Shown here piece by piece: positions 24,961-34,234 of a stretch of 64,000 bases of DNA. Made by a program: the position numbers and the translations under genes. Source of the stretch: Blastopirellula marina (GTDB lineage: Bacteria; Planctomycetota; Planctomycetia; Pirellulales; Pirellulaceae). Positions within the stretch are counted from its first letter, which is position 1. Each line of letters starts with the position of its first letter. The stretch is taken from positions 62,001 to 126,000 of the forward strand of contig NZ_PUIA01000069.1 of assembly GCF_002967715.1 (NCBI RefSeq). Reading direction: 5' to 3'. The notes beneath the pieces are model-generated. The model was not told where the DNA came from, made no database searches, and saw nothing but the letters and a program-made list of their open reading frames with translations.

Positions 24961-26214
24961 ATGAACTTAATCAAGCAAAACGATCCCGAAGTTTGGGCAG
25001 CAATCCAGGCCGAGCAGGTACGTCAGGCAGACGGCCTCGAAATGATTGCCTCGGAAAACTACACCAGTGCCGCCATCCAACAGGCCGTCGGTAGCGTGCT
25101 GACCAACAAGTACGCCGAAGGCTACCCCGGTCGTCGCTATTACGGCGGCTGCGAACATGTCGACGTGATCGAACAACTGGCCATCGACCGCGCCAAACAG
25201 CTGTTCGGTGCCGAGCACGCCAACGTTCAACCCCACGCCGGTAGCCAGGCCAACTTCGCCGTCTACCTAACGGCGGTCGAGCCCGGCGATACGATCCTCG
25301 GTTTGGACTTGGCCCACGGTGGCCACTTGACGCACGGCATGAAGCTGAACGTCAGCGGCATTCTGTACAACTTCATCAGCTATGGTGTCGATCGCGAAAC
25401 GCACCGGCTCGATTTCGACGCGATCGCCAAGCTGGCCAAAGAGCACAAGCCGAAGCTGATCGTCGCCGGTGCATCCGCCTACCCGCGTGAAATCCCGCAC
25501 GAAAAGTTCGCCGAGATCGCCAACGACGTCGGAGCGAAGCTGTTCGTCGACATGGCTCACTACGCAGGCCTGGTCGCTGGTGGCATCCACAACAGCCCGG
25601 TGCCGTATGCCGACTTTGTCACGACGACCTGCCACAAGACGCTGCGTGGTCCGCGTTCCGGTCTGATCCTGTGCAAGGAAGAGCACCAGAAGCTGATCAA
25701 CCGCAATGTCTTCCCCGGCACGCAGGGTGGCCCGCTGATGCACGTCATCGCCGGCAAGGCGATCTGCTTCCAGGAAGCGCTGCAGCCTGAATTCAAGCAG
25801 TACGCTCAGCAAGTGGTCGACAACGCCAAGACCCTGGCCGACACGCTGATGTCCGGCGGCCTGAAACTGGTCTCTGGAGGCACCGAAAACCACCTCATGC
25901 TGGTCGACGTCACTGCGGTGGGTACCACTGGTACCGCGGCCGAAAACGCCCTGGGTGCGTGCGGCATCACGGTCAATAAAAACATGATCCCGTTCGACGA
26001 GCGCAAGCCGATGGACCCCAGCGGAGTGCGAATCGGAACGCCTGCCCTGACCACTCGCGGCATGAAGACCGACGAGATGAAGACGATCGGTGGATGGATC
26101 CTGGAAGCCTTGAAGGCCCCCGAAGACGCCGCCGTTCACGGTCGCATCCGCAGCGAAGTTGCCACGCTTTGCGAGCAGTTCCCAGTGCCAGGCCAGGCAG
26201 TCGAACTGCACTAA
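24961..26214 (+). CDS. glyA: Serine hydroxymethyltransferase
   Basis: A PLP enzyme that interconverts serine and glycine and loads one-carbon units on tetrahydrofolate. 417 residues is the normal length. Visible: [10 protein letters not shown] near the N-terminus, [32 protein letters not shown], the PLP-lysine motif [14 protein letters not shown], and [11 protein letters not shown]. The start ATG 24961 matches the family; an upstream in-frame extension crosses the predicted promoter. It ends at a strong terminator. Confidence 0.97.
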   Translation: MNLIKQNDPEVWAAIQAEQVRQADGLEMIASENYTSAAIQQAVGSVLTNKYAEGYPGRRYYGGCEHVDVIEQLAIDRAKQLFGAEHANVQPHAGSQANFAVYLTAVEPGDTILGLDLAHGGHLTHGMKLNVSGILYNFISYGVDRETHRLDFDAIAKLAKEHKPKLIVAGASAYPREIPHEKFAEIANDVGAKLFVDMAHYAGLVAGGIHNSPVPYADFVTTTCHKTLRGPRSGLILCKEEHQKLINRNVFPGTQGGPLMHVIAGKAICFQEALQPEFKQYAQQVVDNAKTLADTLMSGGLKLVSGGTENHLMLVDVTAVGTTGTAAENALGACGITVNKNMIPFDERKPMDPSGVRIGTPALTTRGMKTDEMKTIGGWILEALKAPEDAAVHGRIRSEVATLCEQFPVPGQAVELH

Positions 26215-26254
26215 GCCGGATAGCAGGCATCGCTAAGAAACGCGTGTTACACTG

Positions 26255-26287
26255 TGCGTAGCCCATTTCGGGCTACGCATTTTTTTT
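26255..26287 (+). terminator. Rho-independent terminator of glyA
   Basis: TGCGTAGCCC and GGGCTACGCA form a perfect 10-bp stem with a 5-nt loop, followed by eight T. It is the clearest terminator in the window. Confidence 0.95.
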
Positions 26288-26331
26288 GTAATTACAGGTA
26301 AACCGCGTTCGGATCGAAGGCCAGTAATTTC

Positions 26332-26793
26332 ATGCCCGATACCCCGTCGGCAAATCGATTTCGATTCAACATCAGGACCTTCCTGCTGCTGATAGGAATG
26401 GTCGGTGTGATATTGGCTTTCATCAACTATACCGAGATTGACTTCTTTGGTCCCAGACTCGACGAGTACACGATGTCGAATGGCAACGACAATCGCTGGG
26501 GCTTGGTGCTCAGCCGGGGCCGACCTAGAATCGGTTACTACGACCAATTTGGGGAAACAGGAACGGAACCCGAAGATTGGCAGGTCTACGGCAATCGAGT
26601 CTCGACTCTCGTGGTTCGAAGAAAGAATGAGCGTATCTTTCCTGTCGACGGTGGCTTGCGACTCTTCTTTCGTCGAGCCGATGAAGAGTGGGAAGAGGTA
26701 TTCATTCCGGATGAGGACCTAAAAGAGTGGTTAGACTCATCAAACCATCTCCACAATGCGCGTGAATTCTTCGAGAAGTATGCCCAGCCCTAA
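26332..26793 (+). CDS. Single-pass membrane protein with RFNIRTFLLL leader
   Basis: A 153-residue protein. Residues about 11-30 (FNIRTFLLLIGMVGVILAF) match the F(S/N)IRxLLL-type membrane anchor I associate with planctomycete proteins. The rest is an exposed acidic domain (YTMSNGNDNRWGLVL...EDWQVYGNR...FIPDEDLKEWLD). No known fold is recognised. The start ATG 26332 has no strong Shine-Dalgarno. Confidence 0.7.
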   Translation: MPDTPSANRFRFNIRTFLLLIGMVGVILAFINYTEIDFFGPRLDEYTMSNGNDNRWGLVLSRGRPRIGYYDQFGETGTEPEDWQVYGNRVSTLVVRRKNERIFPVDGGLRLFFRRADEEWEEVFIPDEDLKEWLDSSNHLHNAREFFEKYAQP

Positions 26794-26854
26794 GCACCCA
26801 AGCCCTATTCGGACGAAGCAACAAGGAAATTCGGTTTACAGCTCCGCTCCCTAG

Positions 26855-26877
26855 CCCTCTCCCCGGCGGGGAGAGGG
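26855..26877. repeat. Palindromic CCCTCTCCC repeat, copy 2
   Basis: CCCTCTCCCC (26855-26864) and GGGGAGAGGG (26868-26877) around GGC. It shares its core with the palindrome at 15542-15572, and again lies in a short gap, here between the convergent ends of the 26332 gene and the prolyl oligopeptidase gene. Confidence 0.65.
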
Positions 26878-26892
26878 GACATGAGGCAAAGA

Positions 26893-29013
26893 CTATTTGC
26901 CCATGAGTTGCTGTTTGAGGAACTCGTAGGTCAGGGCCGTCATGAAGGCGCGTTGCTTGTTGTCGGCGGCGCCGGCGTGGCCTCCTTCGATGTTCTCGTA
27001 GTAGAGAACTGGGTGCCCCATCTCTTTCATCCGGGCAACCATCTTCCGAGCATGACCAGGATGAACGCGGTCGTCGCGGGTGCTGGTAGTGAAGAGCGTG
27101 TTGGGGTACTTCACATCCTTCTTCACCAGGTGATACGGCGAAAAGGTCTGCATGAATTCCCATTGCTCAGGGTCGTCGGGATTACCGTATTCGCCCATCC
27201 AACTGGCACCGGCCAACAGCATGTGGAACCGCTTCATATCCAGCAGCGGAACCTGACTGACCACCGCGCCCCACAGGTCAGGCCGCAGCACCAGCATGTT
27301 GCCAGTCAGCAGACCACCGTTCGAGCCACCCATCACGCCGAGATGCTCAGGCGTGGTAACCTTACGGGCAATCAGATCTTCGGCCACGGCAATAAAGTCT
27401 TCGTACGCTTTGTGGCGGTTTTCTTTCAGAGCGGCCTGGTGCCACTTCGGTCCAAACTCGCCGCCGCCGCGGATATTGGCCACGACGAAGACGCCACCTT
27501 CGGTCAGCCAGGCCGTGCCGGTGGTGGCCGAGTAGTTTGGAGTCAGTGGAACTTCAAAACCACCGTAACCGTAGAGCAGGGTGGCGTTCTTGCCGTCGAG
27601 CTTCAAGTCTTTGTGCGAAACCTGGAAGTAAGGAATCTTGGTCCCGTCCTTCGAAGTCGCCTCGAACTGTTCGACCACCATGCCTGTAGCATCGTAGAAC
27701 GCCGGCAGCGACTTCAGTTTTTCGAGTTTGGCATCGCCGCAGGTCCCCAGGTAGAGCGTGGTGGGTAGCGTATAGTCGGTCACGGTCAGAAAGAATTCGT
27801 CCGACTCTTCTTCATCAACGGCACCGGCCGAGATCGAACCGAACTCCGGCGCACCGGGCAGGGGCTCGCTCTTCCACTTGCCATCTTTGCCCGGCGTCCA
27901 CAGGTAGAGCTTGTTGCGGACGTTATCCAGTTCGTTGACGATCAAGTGATTCTTCGTCGGGCTGTAACCGGCCAGCGACTTGCGATCGGTCGGCTCGAAC
28001 AGCACGGTGAATTCGCGCTTACCAGCCATGTAGTCGTCGTAGTTGCCCACCAGCAGGGCACCTGGCTCGTAGGTCTTGCCGCCCACTTCCCATGTGCTGC
28101 GAGGCTGGACGAAGATCCACTCGCGGTGGACGTTCACTTCGGCATCGTCCGGCTTTTCGATTTCGACCAGTTCGCCATTTTTCACTTCCCACAGCTTGCT
28201 GGTATAGAAAGTGATCGCGCGGCTGACGAACTCACGCTCGAAGCCAGGCGTTTCGTCGTAGATGCCGGTGACGCTGACGTCGCTCTTTTCCCCTTCGAAG
28301 ATCGTCTTGGCTTCGGACAGTTCGGTGCCACGCTTCCACTCTTTGACGATCCGCGGGTAGCCAGAGTCGGTGAGCGAGCCTTCGCCGAAGTTGGTACCGA
28401 CGATCAAGGTGTCTTTATCTTTCCACGAGACACGGCTCTTGGCTTCCGGAAGGTAGAAGCCGTCTTTGACGAACTCACGCGTTTCCATATCGAACTCGCG
28501 TTTGATGTCGGCATCGGCACCGCCGCGCGAGAGCTTCACGATCGCGTGACGATAATCAGGCCGCAGTAGCGAGACACCGTGCCAGACCCAGTTTTCCCCT
28601 TCTTCCTTACCGAGGGCATCGACATCGATGATGACGTCCCATTTGGGGTTCTCCTTCTTGTATTCCTCAGGGGTCGTGCGACGCCACAGGCCACGCGGAT
28701 GCTCGCCGTCTTGCCAGAAGTTGTAGTAGTAAGGACCACGTTTGACGACAAAGGGAATCCGCTCGTTCGAGTTGAGGATCTTCAGAATTTTTTCTTGCAA
28801 CTGCTGAAAGTCTTCTGACTCGGTCAGCTGCGCGGTGCTTTCTTTGTTTTGCTCTTTGACCCAGTCGAGAGCCTTTTCGCCGGTGACGTCTTCCAGCCAG
28901 AGATTAGGGTCATCGGACGGGGTTTCCGTGGCCGTTTGCGCCATAGCGAGGTTTCCTCCGTGAGGCAAAAGAAGTGAGATCAAACCAACGAACAGCAGGG
29001 GGATCGCACGCAT
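26893..29013 (-). CDS. Prolyl oligopeptidase family serine peptidase (S9A), exported
   Basis: A 706-residue peptidase that cleaves short peptides after proline. A signal peptide (MRAIPLLFVGLISLLLPHGG, cleavage near AMA) sends it out of the cytoplasm. The N-terminal part (DDPNLWLEDVTGEKALDWV) begins the beta-propeller domain. The C-terminal alpha/beta hydrolase has the nucleophile Ser564 in GGSNGG, an Asp in RDDRV (647/648) and His679 in GGHAGA. ATG 29013 with GGAG 7 nt upstream fits better than TTG 29016. The secreted location is unusual for classical POP but occurs in environmental bacteria. Confidence 0.93.
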   Translation of the reverse strand: MRAIPLLFVGLISLLLPHGGNLAMAQTATETPSDDPNLWLEDVTGEKALDWVKEQNKESTAQLTESEDFQQLQEKILKILNSNERIPFVVKRGPYYYNFWQDGEHPRGLWRRTTPEEYKKENPKWDVIIDVDALGKEEGENWVWHGVSLLRPDYRHAIVKLSRGGADADIKREFDMETREFVKDGFYLPEAKSRVSWKDKDTLIVGTNFGEGSLTDSGYPRIVKEWKRGTELSEAKTIFEGEKSDVSVTGIYDETPGFEREFVSRAITFYTSKLWEVKNGELVEIEKPDDAEVNVHREWIFVQPRSTWEVGGKTYEPGALLVGNYDDYMAGKREFTVLFEPTDRKSLAGYSPTKNHLIVNELDNVRNKLYLWTPGKDGKWKSEPLPGAPEFGSISAGAVDEEESDEFFLTVTDYTLPTTLYLGTCGDAKLEKLKSLPAFYDATGMVVEQFEATSKDGTKIPYFQVSHKDLKLDGKNATLLYGYGGFEVPLTPNYSATTGTAWLTEGGVFVVANIRGGGEFGPKWHQAALKENRHKAYEDFIAVAEDLIARKVTTPEHLGVMGGSNGGLLTGNMLVLRPDLWGAVVSQVPLLDMKRFHMLLAGASWMGEYGNPDDPEQWEFMQTFSPYHLVKKDVKYPNTLFTTSTRDDRVHPGHARKMVARMKEMGHPVLYYENIEGGHAGAADNKQRAFMTALTYEFLKQQLMGK

Positions 29014-29200
29014 CAACTAGCTCCATGTTCCGTGGGATATCCTGGGGGTCGAGTACTGCGTTCCATCGTACGTGCGGGACTACCCCTGTGACAACCTGGG
29101 CGAATTGGCCGAAATTTGCTCATTTCGCGGATCACCGCCGCTGCCGGGGGTGTCTCGAAGAAGGGGGCCTTTTCTAAAATGCTAGGGAGAAAGAAGAGAG

Positions 29201-29230
29201 AACCGCGGATTTCATGGATGAACGCGGATG
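29201..29230. repeat. Solo copy of the CGCGGATT...CGGATG repeat
   Basis: The sequence AACCGCGGATTTCATGGATG with the following AACGCGGATG resembles the inner arm of the element at 21391-21425 (ACCACGGATTACACGAAT...CACGGATG). It stands alone, without an inverted partner, just upstream of mnmA. Confidence 0.45.
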
Positions 29231-29264
29231 GTAGAAAGAAATTGCGAAATCACAGGAAGTAGCA

Positions 29265-30389
29265 TTGGCTCGCGTTGTTTTAGCTATGTCTGGGGGTGTC
29301 GACAGTAGTGTCGCCGCCCATTTGCTCAAGCGTGACGGTCACGACGTCATTGGGGTCTTTATGCGCCATGGCGAAGAGAGCCCCGTGGCTGAATGCAAGC
29401 TGGATGCCCCTGGGGGCGGTACGGCTCTGCAGATCCTCAACCAAAGGGCCGACCACAAGCAGGGCTGCTGCAGTGCTTCCGACGCCGCCGACGCGCGGCG
29501 CGTAGCCGACCGGATGGACATACCTTTCTATGCGCTGAACTTGCAACAAGAGTTCGGCCAGATCATGGAGTACTTCGCCGACGAGTACATCCGTGGCCGC
29601 ACGCCGAACCCGTGCGTGATGTGCAACAACTGGATCAAGTTCGGCAAGCTGTTCGACTATGCCGACAGCATCGGGGCCGAGTACGTCGCCACCGGGCACT
29701 ACGCGAAACTGATTCCTTCCAGCGAAGCAGATGGCGTTCCGCGGATGGTTCGCGGTGTCGATCCTGGCAAGGATCAAACGTACGTGCTGTTCGGCATTCA
29801 GCGCGACTACCTCAAGCGGATGCTGCTGCCGGTCGGCGATTTCCATAAAGACGAGATCCGCGCAATGGCGGGGGAGACGGGTCTGCGCGTGGCCGATAAG
29901 AAGGACAGCCAGGAAATCTGCTTCGTCACCAGCGGCAAGCACGATCAGTTTGTGAAGCAGCGGCGGCCGGGCGCACAGACGGCCGGCAACTTCGTGCTGA
30001 CCGATGGGAGTGTCGTCGGCCAGCACGATGGGATCGAGCGGTTCACGATCGGCCAGCGAAAGGGTTTGGGCATTGCCTTGGGCGAGCCGCACTACGTGGT
30101 GAAGATCGATCCGCTTGAAAACCGGGTGGTGCTCGGGCGCATCGAAGAGCTGGGCTGTGCCGAGTTGACGGCCAACAACTGTAACTGGTTGGTTGAGCCC
30201 CAGGCCGATGAGTTCCGCTGCGAGGCGATGATCCGCTATAACAGTGCGGCATTGCCGGCCACGGTGAAGTTGCTGCCGGAGGGACGCATCGCGGTGACCT
30301 TCGACGAGCCTCGCAACGGCGTCGCCCCAGGTCAGGCCGTGGTCTGCTACGACGGCGACACAGTGCTGGGAGGCGGCTGGATCGAGTAA
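29265..30389 (+). CDS. mnmA: tRNA 2-thiouridine(34) synthase MnmA
   Basis: Thiolates U34 of Lys, Glu and Gln tRNAs. PP-loop motif SGGVDSS (residues 9-15), GCCSASDAADARRVAD, the catalytic NPCVMCN, GHYAK, DQTYVL, the second Cys in SQEICFV, and GQRKGLGI near the C-terminal barrel. 374 residues is standard. The TTG start at 29265 is supported by AGGAAG 6 nt upstream and by the family N-terminus; there is no in-frame ATG near it. Confidence 0.95.
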   Translation: MARVVLAMSGGVDSSVAAHLLKRDGHDVIGVFMRHGEESPVAECKLDAPGGGTALQILNQRADHKQGCCSASDAADARRVADRMDIPFYALNLQQEFGQIMEYFADEYIRGRTPNPCVMCNNWIKFGKLFDYADSIGAEYVATGHYAKLIPSSEADGVPRMVRGVDPGKDQTYVLFGIQRDYLKRMLLPVGDFHKDEIRAMAGETGLRVADKKDSQEICFVTSGKHDQFVKQRRPGAQTAGNFVLTDGSVVGQHDGIERFTIGQRKGLGIALGEPHYVVKIDPLENRVVLGRIEELGCAELTANNCNWLVEPQADEFRCEAMIRYNSAALPATVKLLPEGRIAVTFDEPRNGVAPGQAVVCYDGDTVLGGGWIE

Positions 30390-30401
30390 TCCCACGCACG
30401 A

Positions 30402-30429
30402 CCAGATGCAATGCTATCAAAGCATCTGG
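30402..30429 (+). terminator. Hairpin after mnmA
   Basis: CCAGATGC and GCATCTGG form an 8-bp perfect stem with a 12-nt loop, 13 nt past the mnmA stop. No T-run follows, so it is only a possible terminator. Confidence 0.4.
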
Positions 30430-30619
30430 CAATCCAGGAAAGCTGGCCGGAGCTTAACGGGCTGGATGTGAATCGGACGAGGGAAATCTCGATTTTGCCG
30501 ATGATTCAGGCCCATTCTGGCCGACTTTAGAAGACGTACGCGTGCTCGGTTGCCGATTCGGCGTGAGCGCAGCCTGCCGATTCGTTGCGTCGACAACCAT
30601 ATCCTGGAGTAGATACCCA

Positions 30620-31039
30620 ATGACCAAGCTGATTCCCTTCACGTTCGTTTTGGCCATCGTCGCCCTGACCTCGCAGGTCAATGCTCAAGAGCTGAAGGTG
30701 GTCGATGCCAATGAAGAAAACAAGCCGCTGAGCGTCGAAGAAATGCCTTCGCTGGGCAACGCGACGCCGGAAATGTGGTTCTACCTGCAAGAACTGCGTC
30801 GCTATGAAGATCCCTCCGCTGCTCGCCGTCGCCGTGCCGAACTGACCGCTTCGGCTCGCCGCGCTCGCATGTTCTCGCAGCAGTGGTACGGCATCAATAA
30901 CCTGCGTCCTTCGGCCAACGCCGTGCCGATGATGTACCGCTACTCGGCTCATCAGTCGAACGTCTCGTGGGACGCCACCCAGCACACTTACTACAACACG
31001 GCCGCAACACCCACAAGCGGCGGACCTCGCCAGTTCTAA
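30620..31039 (+). CDS. Small secreted Arg-rich protein, function unknown
   Basis: A 139-residue protein with a Sec signal peptide (MTKLIPFTFVLAIVALTSQVNA, cleavage after NAQ or NA). The mature part has an acidic start, an RRYEDPSAARRRRAEL helix rich in Arg, and an aromatic, Asn/Ser/Thr-rich tail (YRYSAHQSNVSWDATQHTYY). I recognise no domain. The ATG has GGAG 10 nt upstream, and a terminator follows, both supporting a real gene. Confidence 0.78.
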   Translation: MTKLIPFTFVLAIVALTSQVNAQELKVVDANEENKPLSVEEMPSLGNATPEMWFYLQELRRYEDPSAARRRRAELTASARRARMFSQQWYGINNLRPSANAVPMMYRYSAHQSNVSWDATQHTYYNTAATPTSGGPRQF

Positions 31040-31064
31040 GTCTGGCGCTGCATGACTCAAAACG

Positions 31065-31095
31065 AAACGGGACTAGTGAATACTGGTCCCGTTTT
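31065..31095 (+). terminator. Rho-independent terminator
   Basis: AAACGGGACTAGT pairs with ACTGGTCCCGTTT (one mismatch), with a 4-nt loop and TTTT at the end. It follows the secreted protein gene by 25 nt and also faces the convergent enolase-superfamily gene. Confidence 0.85.
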
Positions 31096-31110
31096 CTATT
31101 TCGAAAGAGC

Positions 31111-31124
31111 TTTAGCCACAGAGC
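31111..31124. repeat. Fragment of the dispersed palindromic element
   Basis: The 14-mer TTTAGCCACAGAGC is identical to 21338-21351, the outer arm of the nested repeat. Only this short piece is present, directly before the stop codon of the enolase-superfamily gene. Confidence 0.4.
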
Positions 31125-31125
31125 C

Positions 31126-32478
31126 TTAGAATCCCAAGCCAGGCCCAGTCAGTACGCCGGTACCTACCGTACCGTCGGTTATGTTGAACATGGCCGGGAA
31201 GCGGTCTCGCCAGCCGTCGTTGCCTAGCGGGCAGTATTGGCGGCCGTTACCTTCGATGGCAGCGATCGTTGGCAAGCGGGCCGCAATGCTGGCCGAGTGC
31301 AGGAACGAGGCCCCGGGACAGGTCAGATCCTGCACGCAGAGGAACAGCTTGTACTTCTGAGCCGCGGCTCCCATCAGCAATGCTTCCGAGTGCCCTTTGC
31401 ATGCTTTCAAAGCGACACCGCTGTAACCTTGTTCGCGCGAAAGAAAGAGAGTGTCGAGATCGATCAGCGATTCATCGATTACCACCGGCTTGATCTTTGC
31501 GGCGGCGTGCATCTTGTTTTCGGGATGCTTACGCAGATCGCGATGGGTTGGCTGTTCGATGTACTGCACGCGGTCCATGGCTGAAGGGCTGACCTCTTGA
31601 AGCTTGGCCAGGAAGTCGAGCACATATTGCACGCTGGCGCATTTCTCGTTGAAGTCGAGCGAATAGAACCACGAGTCGATACCACGCTGCGACTGGACGG
31701 CGGTCGCGACTTTATCGATCTTGGCAACGCGGGCCACGTCCCAGTCGAGATCGTCTCCGTTGAGCTTGATCTTCAGATGGGTCAGACCGTCTGCCACAAT
31801 CCACTGGGCAAGCGTCTCTGGCAGGCCATCCCCGACCGGCTGTTCCAGTTCGTCATGATCCAGCGGATCGAGCGCCCCCACCAGGTGATAAAGCGGCATC
31901 GTAGGCTGCGGCTCGCGCGTGGTGTACTGATCGAGGTATTCGCCAGCGAAGTCCTCGTTCAAGAAGCTGGCAAGGTCTTCGGCGATGAACTCTTTGCCCA
32001 GCGTGTTGTAGCTGTTGAGCCCGAGTGCCTTGCCGTAGGCATCGTGCAGAGCCGCGTCGATGGGACTACCAGCGACCAGCAAGGCCAGCTGCGGAATTGC
32101 TTCTGGCAGTAAGAACTCGGCCTCCAACTGTTTGCCGATATCCATCAAGGGCGGATGCAGCGTACGGGCATGCTGCAGCGGGTGGGCAGCCTCGTTCAAC
32201 TGGCCGGCCGCAGCCGAAAACCGCTGGGCGACTTCGATCATTGTCTTGAGCGTTTGGCTGCCATCGATCTGCTGGGAAGGCCATCCCCAGACGTTGCCCA
32301 TAGGCATCGAACCGAAGCCGCGGCCGATCTGGCCATTTTGGGTTTCGACAGTGACTTCGACGTTGAAAAGAGTTACGTCGGTGACGACGCGTCCCCCAAA
32401 CTTCATGGGGGTGCGATACTGAATCGTTTCCGTCGAAGGTTTAACGTCGCGAACGACAATATCCGTGGGCTTGGTCAT
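31126..32478 (-). CDS. Enolase superfamily (mandelate racemase/muconate lactonizing-type) enzyme
   Basis: A 450-residue enzyme. The acid/base lysine pair is LKIKLN (K-x-K), metal ligands are an Asp in SLDFNEK, Glu in IEQP and an Asp or Glu in VIDES, and a second Lys is in ALKACKG, so the usual active-site set is present. The N-terminal capping part reads DVTLFNVEVTVETQNGQIGRGFGSMP. It is 50-80 residues longer than typical MR/MLE proteins, with extra sequence between the cap and barrel (LNEDFAGEYLDQY region). The substrate is unknown; a sugar acid or similar is likely for the superfamily. Confidence 0.85.
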   Translation of the reverse strand: MTKPTDIVVRDVKPSTETIQYRTPMKFGGRVVTDVTLFNVEVTVETQNGQIGRGFGSMPMGNVWGWPSQQIDGSQTLKTMIEVAQRFSAAAGQLNEAAHPLQHARTLHPPLMDIGKQLEAEFLLPEAIPQLALLVAGSPIDAALHDAYGKALGLNSYNTLGKEFIAEDLASFLNEDFAGEYLDQYTTREPQPTMPLYHLVGALDPLDHDELEQPVGDGLPETLAQWIVADGLTHLKIKLNGDDLDWDVARVAKIDKVATAVQSQRGIDSWFYSLDFNEKCASVQYVLDFLAKLQEVSPSAMDRVQYIEQPTHRDLRKHPENKMHAAAKIKPVVIDESLIDLDTLFLSREQGYSGVALKACKGHSEALLMGAAAQKYKLFLCVQDLTCPGASFLHSASIAARLPTIAAIEGNGRQYCPLGNDGWRDRFPAMFNITDGTVGTGVLTGPGLGF

Positions 32479-32529
32479 GGTGGCTCATCCTGGCAGAAGG
32501 AAGGTGGAGCCACCCATCGTAAGCGCTGA

Positions 32530-32560
32530 CAGGTGACGTGAAAACGGGCCACGTCACCTG
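32530..32560. promoter_or_regulatory. 11-bp perfect inverted repeat upstream of the enolase-superfamily gene
   Basis: CAGGTGACGTG (32530-32540) and CACGTCACCTG (32550-32560) are exact arms around a 9-nt loop. It lies 52 bp upstream of the enolase-superfamily start and 60 bp past the response regulator stop. There is no T-run, so an operator is as likely as a terminator. Confidence 0.45.
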
Positions 32561-32619
32561 AAATGGTCTAAGCAGGGTATCTTTGCGACACCCAGATACC
32601 ACGAGATATTAACGTAATG

Positions 32620-33252
32620 TTAAACCAAGCCTTTGCGGACGGCCCAAACGGCTGCCTGAGTACGATCCGACACACCCACTTTGCGGAGGATATGCTGAAC
32701 GTGTTCTTTGACCGTTTCGTAGCTGATGTGCAGTGCCTGGGCGATTTCCTTGTTGGTCAATCCCAGAGCCAGTTGGCGGAGCACTTCACTTTCGCGCTGC
32801 GTCAGAGGAACTTCGACGTCGGCGTTGAGACGAGGCGTAGCCAACGCTCCAGTCACGCGGCGGAGTTCGTCGCGAGTCCAGGCATTTTCGCCCCGATGCG
32901 CCGTGCGAATCGCGTCTAGCAGACGATCACGCGGATCCCCCTTCAGAACATAACCGCTTGCCCCTAAGGCAACCGCACGTGCGACGTACGTTGGGTTATC
33001 GTAGGTCGAGAGAACGAGAATCGCCAGGTTTGGATGATCAAGCTTGAGACGCCCCAACGTCGTCAAGCCGTCTCCTTCGGGCATACGAATGTCGAGAAGC
33101 ACCACGTCCGGCTTAATCTCGTCGACCATCGTGATCGCCGCGTCCCCCGTCGCCGCTTCGCCGACAATTTCAATGTCACTGTCTGCTACCAGTGTCTTCA
33201 GTCCGCAACGTACCACTTCGTGGTCGTCCGCAACTAATACTCGAATTGCCAT
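32620..33252 (-). CDS. LuxR/NarL-type response regulator
   Basis: A 210-residue two-component regulator. The receiver domain (1-120) has Asp9 and Asp10 in VADD, the phospho-acceptor Asp54 in LLDIRMP, Thr/Ser in LVLSTY and Lys in GYVLKG. The C-terminal LuxR helix-turn-helix (about 148-205) has LTQRESEVLRQLALGLTNKEIAQ and SYETVKEHVQHILRKV. No histidine kinase is adjacent, so it is an orphan here. The start has TGGAG 9 nt upstream. Confidence 0.93.
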   Translation of the reverse strand: MAIRVLVADDHEVVRCGLKTLVADSDIEIVGEAATGDAAITMVDEIKPDVVLLDIRMPEGDGLTTLGRLKLDHPNLAILVLSTYDNPTYVARAVALGASGYVLKGDPRDRLLDAIRTAHRGENAWTRDELRRVTGALATPRLNADVEVPLTQRESEVLRQLALGLTNKEIAQALHISYETVKEHVQHILRKVGVSDRTQAAVWAVRKGLV

Positions 33253-33903
33253 CGATTACTCCACTTCAATCTCTTAGTAAGCCGCATCATAGATTCTGCT
33301 GAAGAATCGATCATCGGCACAAACGGTTGATAAGACTGCCCATCCCATCCCGATTTGTGTCGCAGCTGCTTCCTGGCCGAAAGCGGCTCGCGATACGGTT
33401 GCAAGTTTTGGTTTGCCCTCTCTTCAGCAGGGTGTGGGTGCGCGTTTGACGAAAAAATCCTTGCGCTTGCCCCTGGTACCCCACAAGTGTCGTGGGCTTT
33501 AACCACACCACCCGCTAGAGATAGATTAACCTAACCCATAAAAATTGCTAGGGCTTGGACCCACAACTGCAGGAGTATATATCCTGCCTATGTTGAAAAA
33601 CCAGGAAGTTCAAACCACTTACGGCAAACCGCTTGCGGAATTGCCGCACAGATCATCCCTCTGAAGTCATTGACTTTATTCACTTCTACCTAAGTTACAT
33701 ATCGGTTTCTGCGTATATACCGCAAAGGGGTGTCAATCAAAAAACCGTATTTTACTTCACGCCGAAAAATCAAATTCCGTTGATACGTGGCAATCCGAAT
33801 ATTTTTCAAACTCACAGAGAACTCGCAGGCCAGCAACGAATGATTGCGCAAGAGACGCGATCGCATCTGCCAAGACAGGCAGCATAGGCAAAAGAAAAAG
33901 AAG
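33253..33903. other. Long intergenic region
   Basis: 651 bp between the response regulator and tRNA-Cys. The left part is the regulator's leader. A near-palindrome, GCAGGA-GTATATA-TCCTGC, lies at 33569-33587. An 84-codon plus frame (33633-33887) has no ribosome site and no known motif and is not called. The right half is AT-rich and may hold promoters; nothing else is supported. Confidence 0.5.
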
Positions 33904-33975
33904 AGGCGCCGGCCGGATTCGAACCGGCGATGGTGGATTTGCAATCCACTGCCTTAGCCACTTGGCCACGGCGCC
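33904..33975 (-). tRNA. tRNA-Cys (anticodon GCA)
   Basis: A 72-nt cloverleaf on the minus strand: acceptor GGCGCCG / CGGCGCC, D-arm GGCCAAGTGGCTAAGGC, anticodon stem GTGGA/TCCAC with loop TTGCAAA (anticodon GCA) and T-arm GCCGGTTCGAATCCGGC. The discriminator base is U, as required by CysRS. The 3' CCA is not encoded (CTT follows). Confidence 0.97.
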
Positions 33976-34234
33976 TTGAAAATCGCGTTTAAGCGATCGT
34001 TAGCGATTGGTTTGATTATTCCAAATTCGCTGACTTTGACAATGGTATCGGAAGCTTCAGGGCTGCCTCTTCACCGAATTTCTTAATATCTGACAAGCTT
34101 TCGCCAGCTAGTAAGAACCCACCCCTTGGCAAATAACTGCCGTGAGCATCGATTCTCGTTCGATCTCTTATTTCCGTTCGTGGATATATCTCGAAATCCA
34201 CCATCGAAGGAAAGACAGAGGAAGGATTCTTCAC

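Noticed and set aside
33633-33887. Plus-strand 84-codon frame
   Set aside because: No ribosome site, no domain, AT-rich sequence; kept only as part of the LPRQAA observation.
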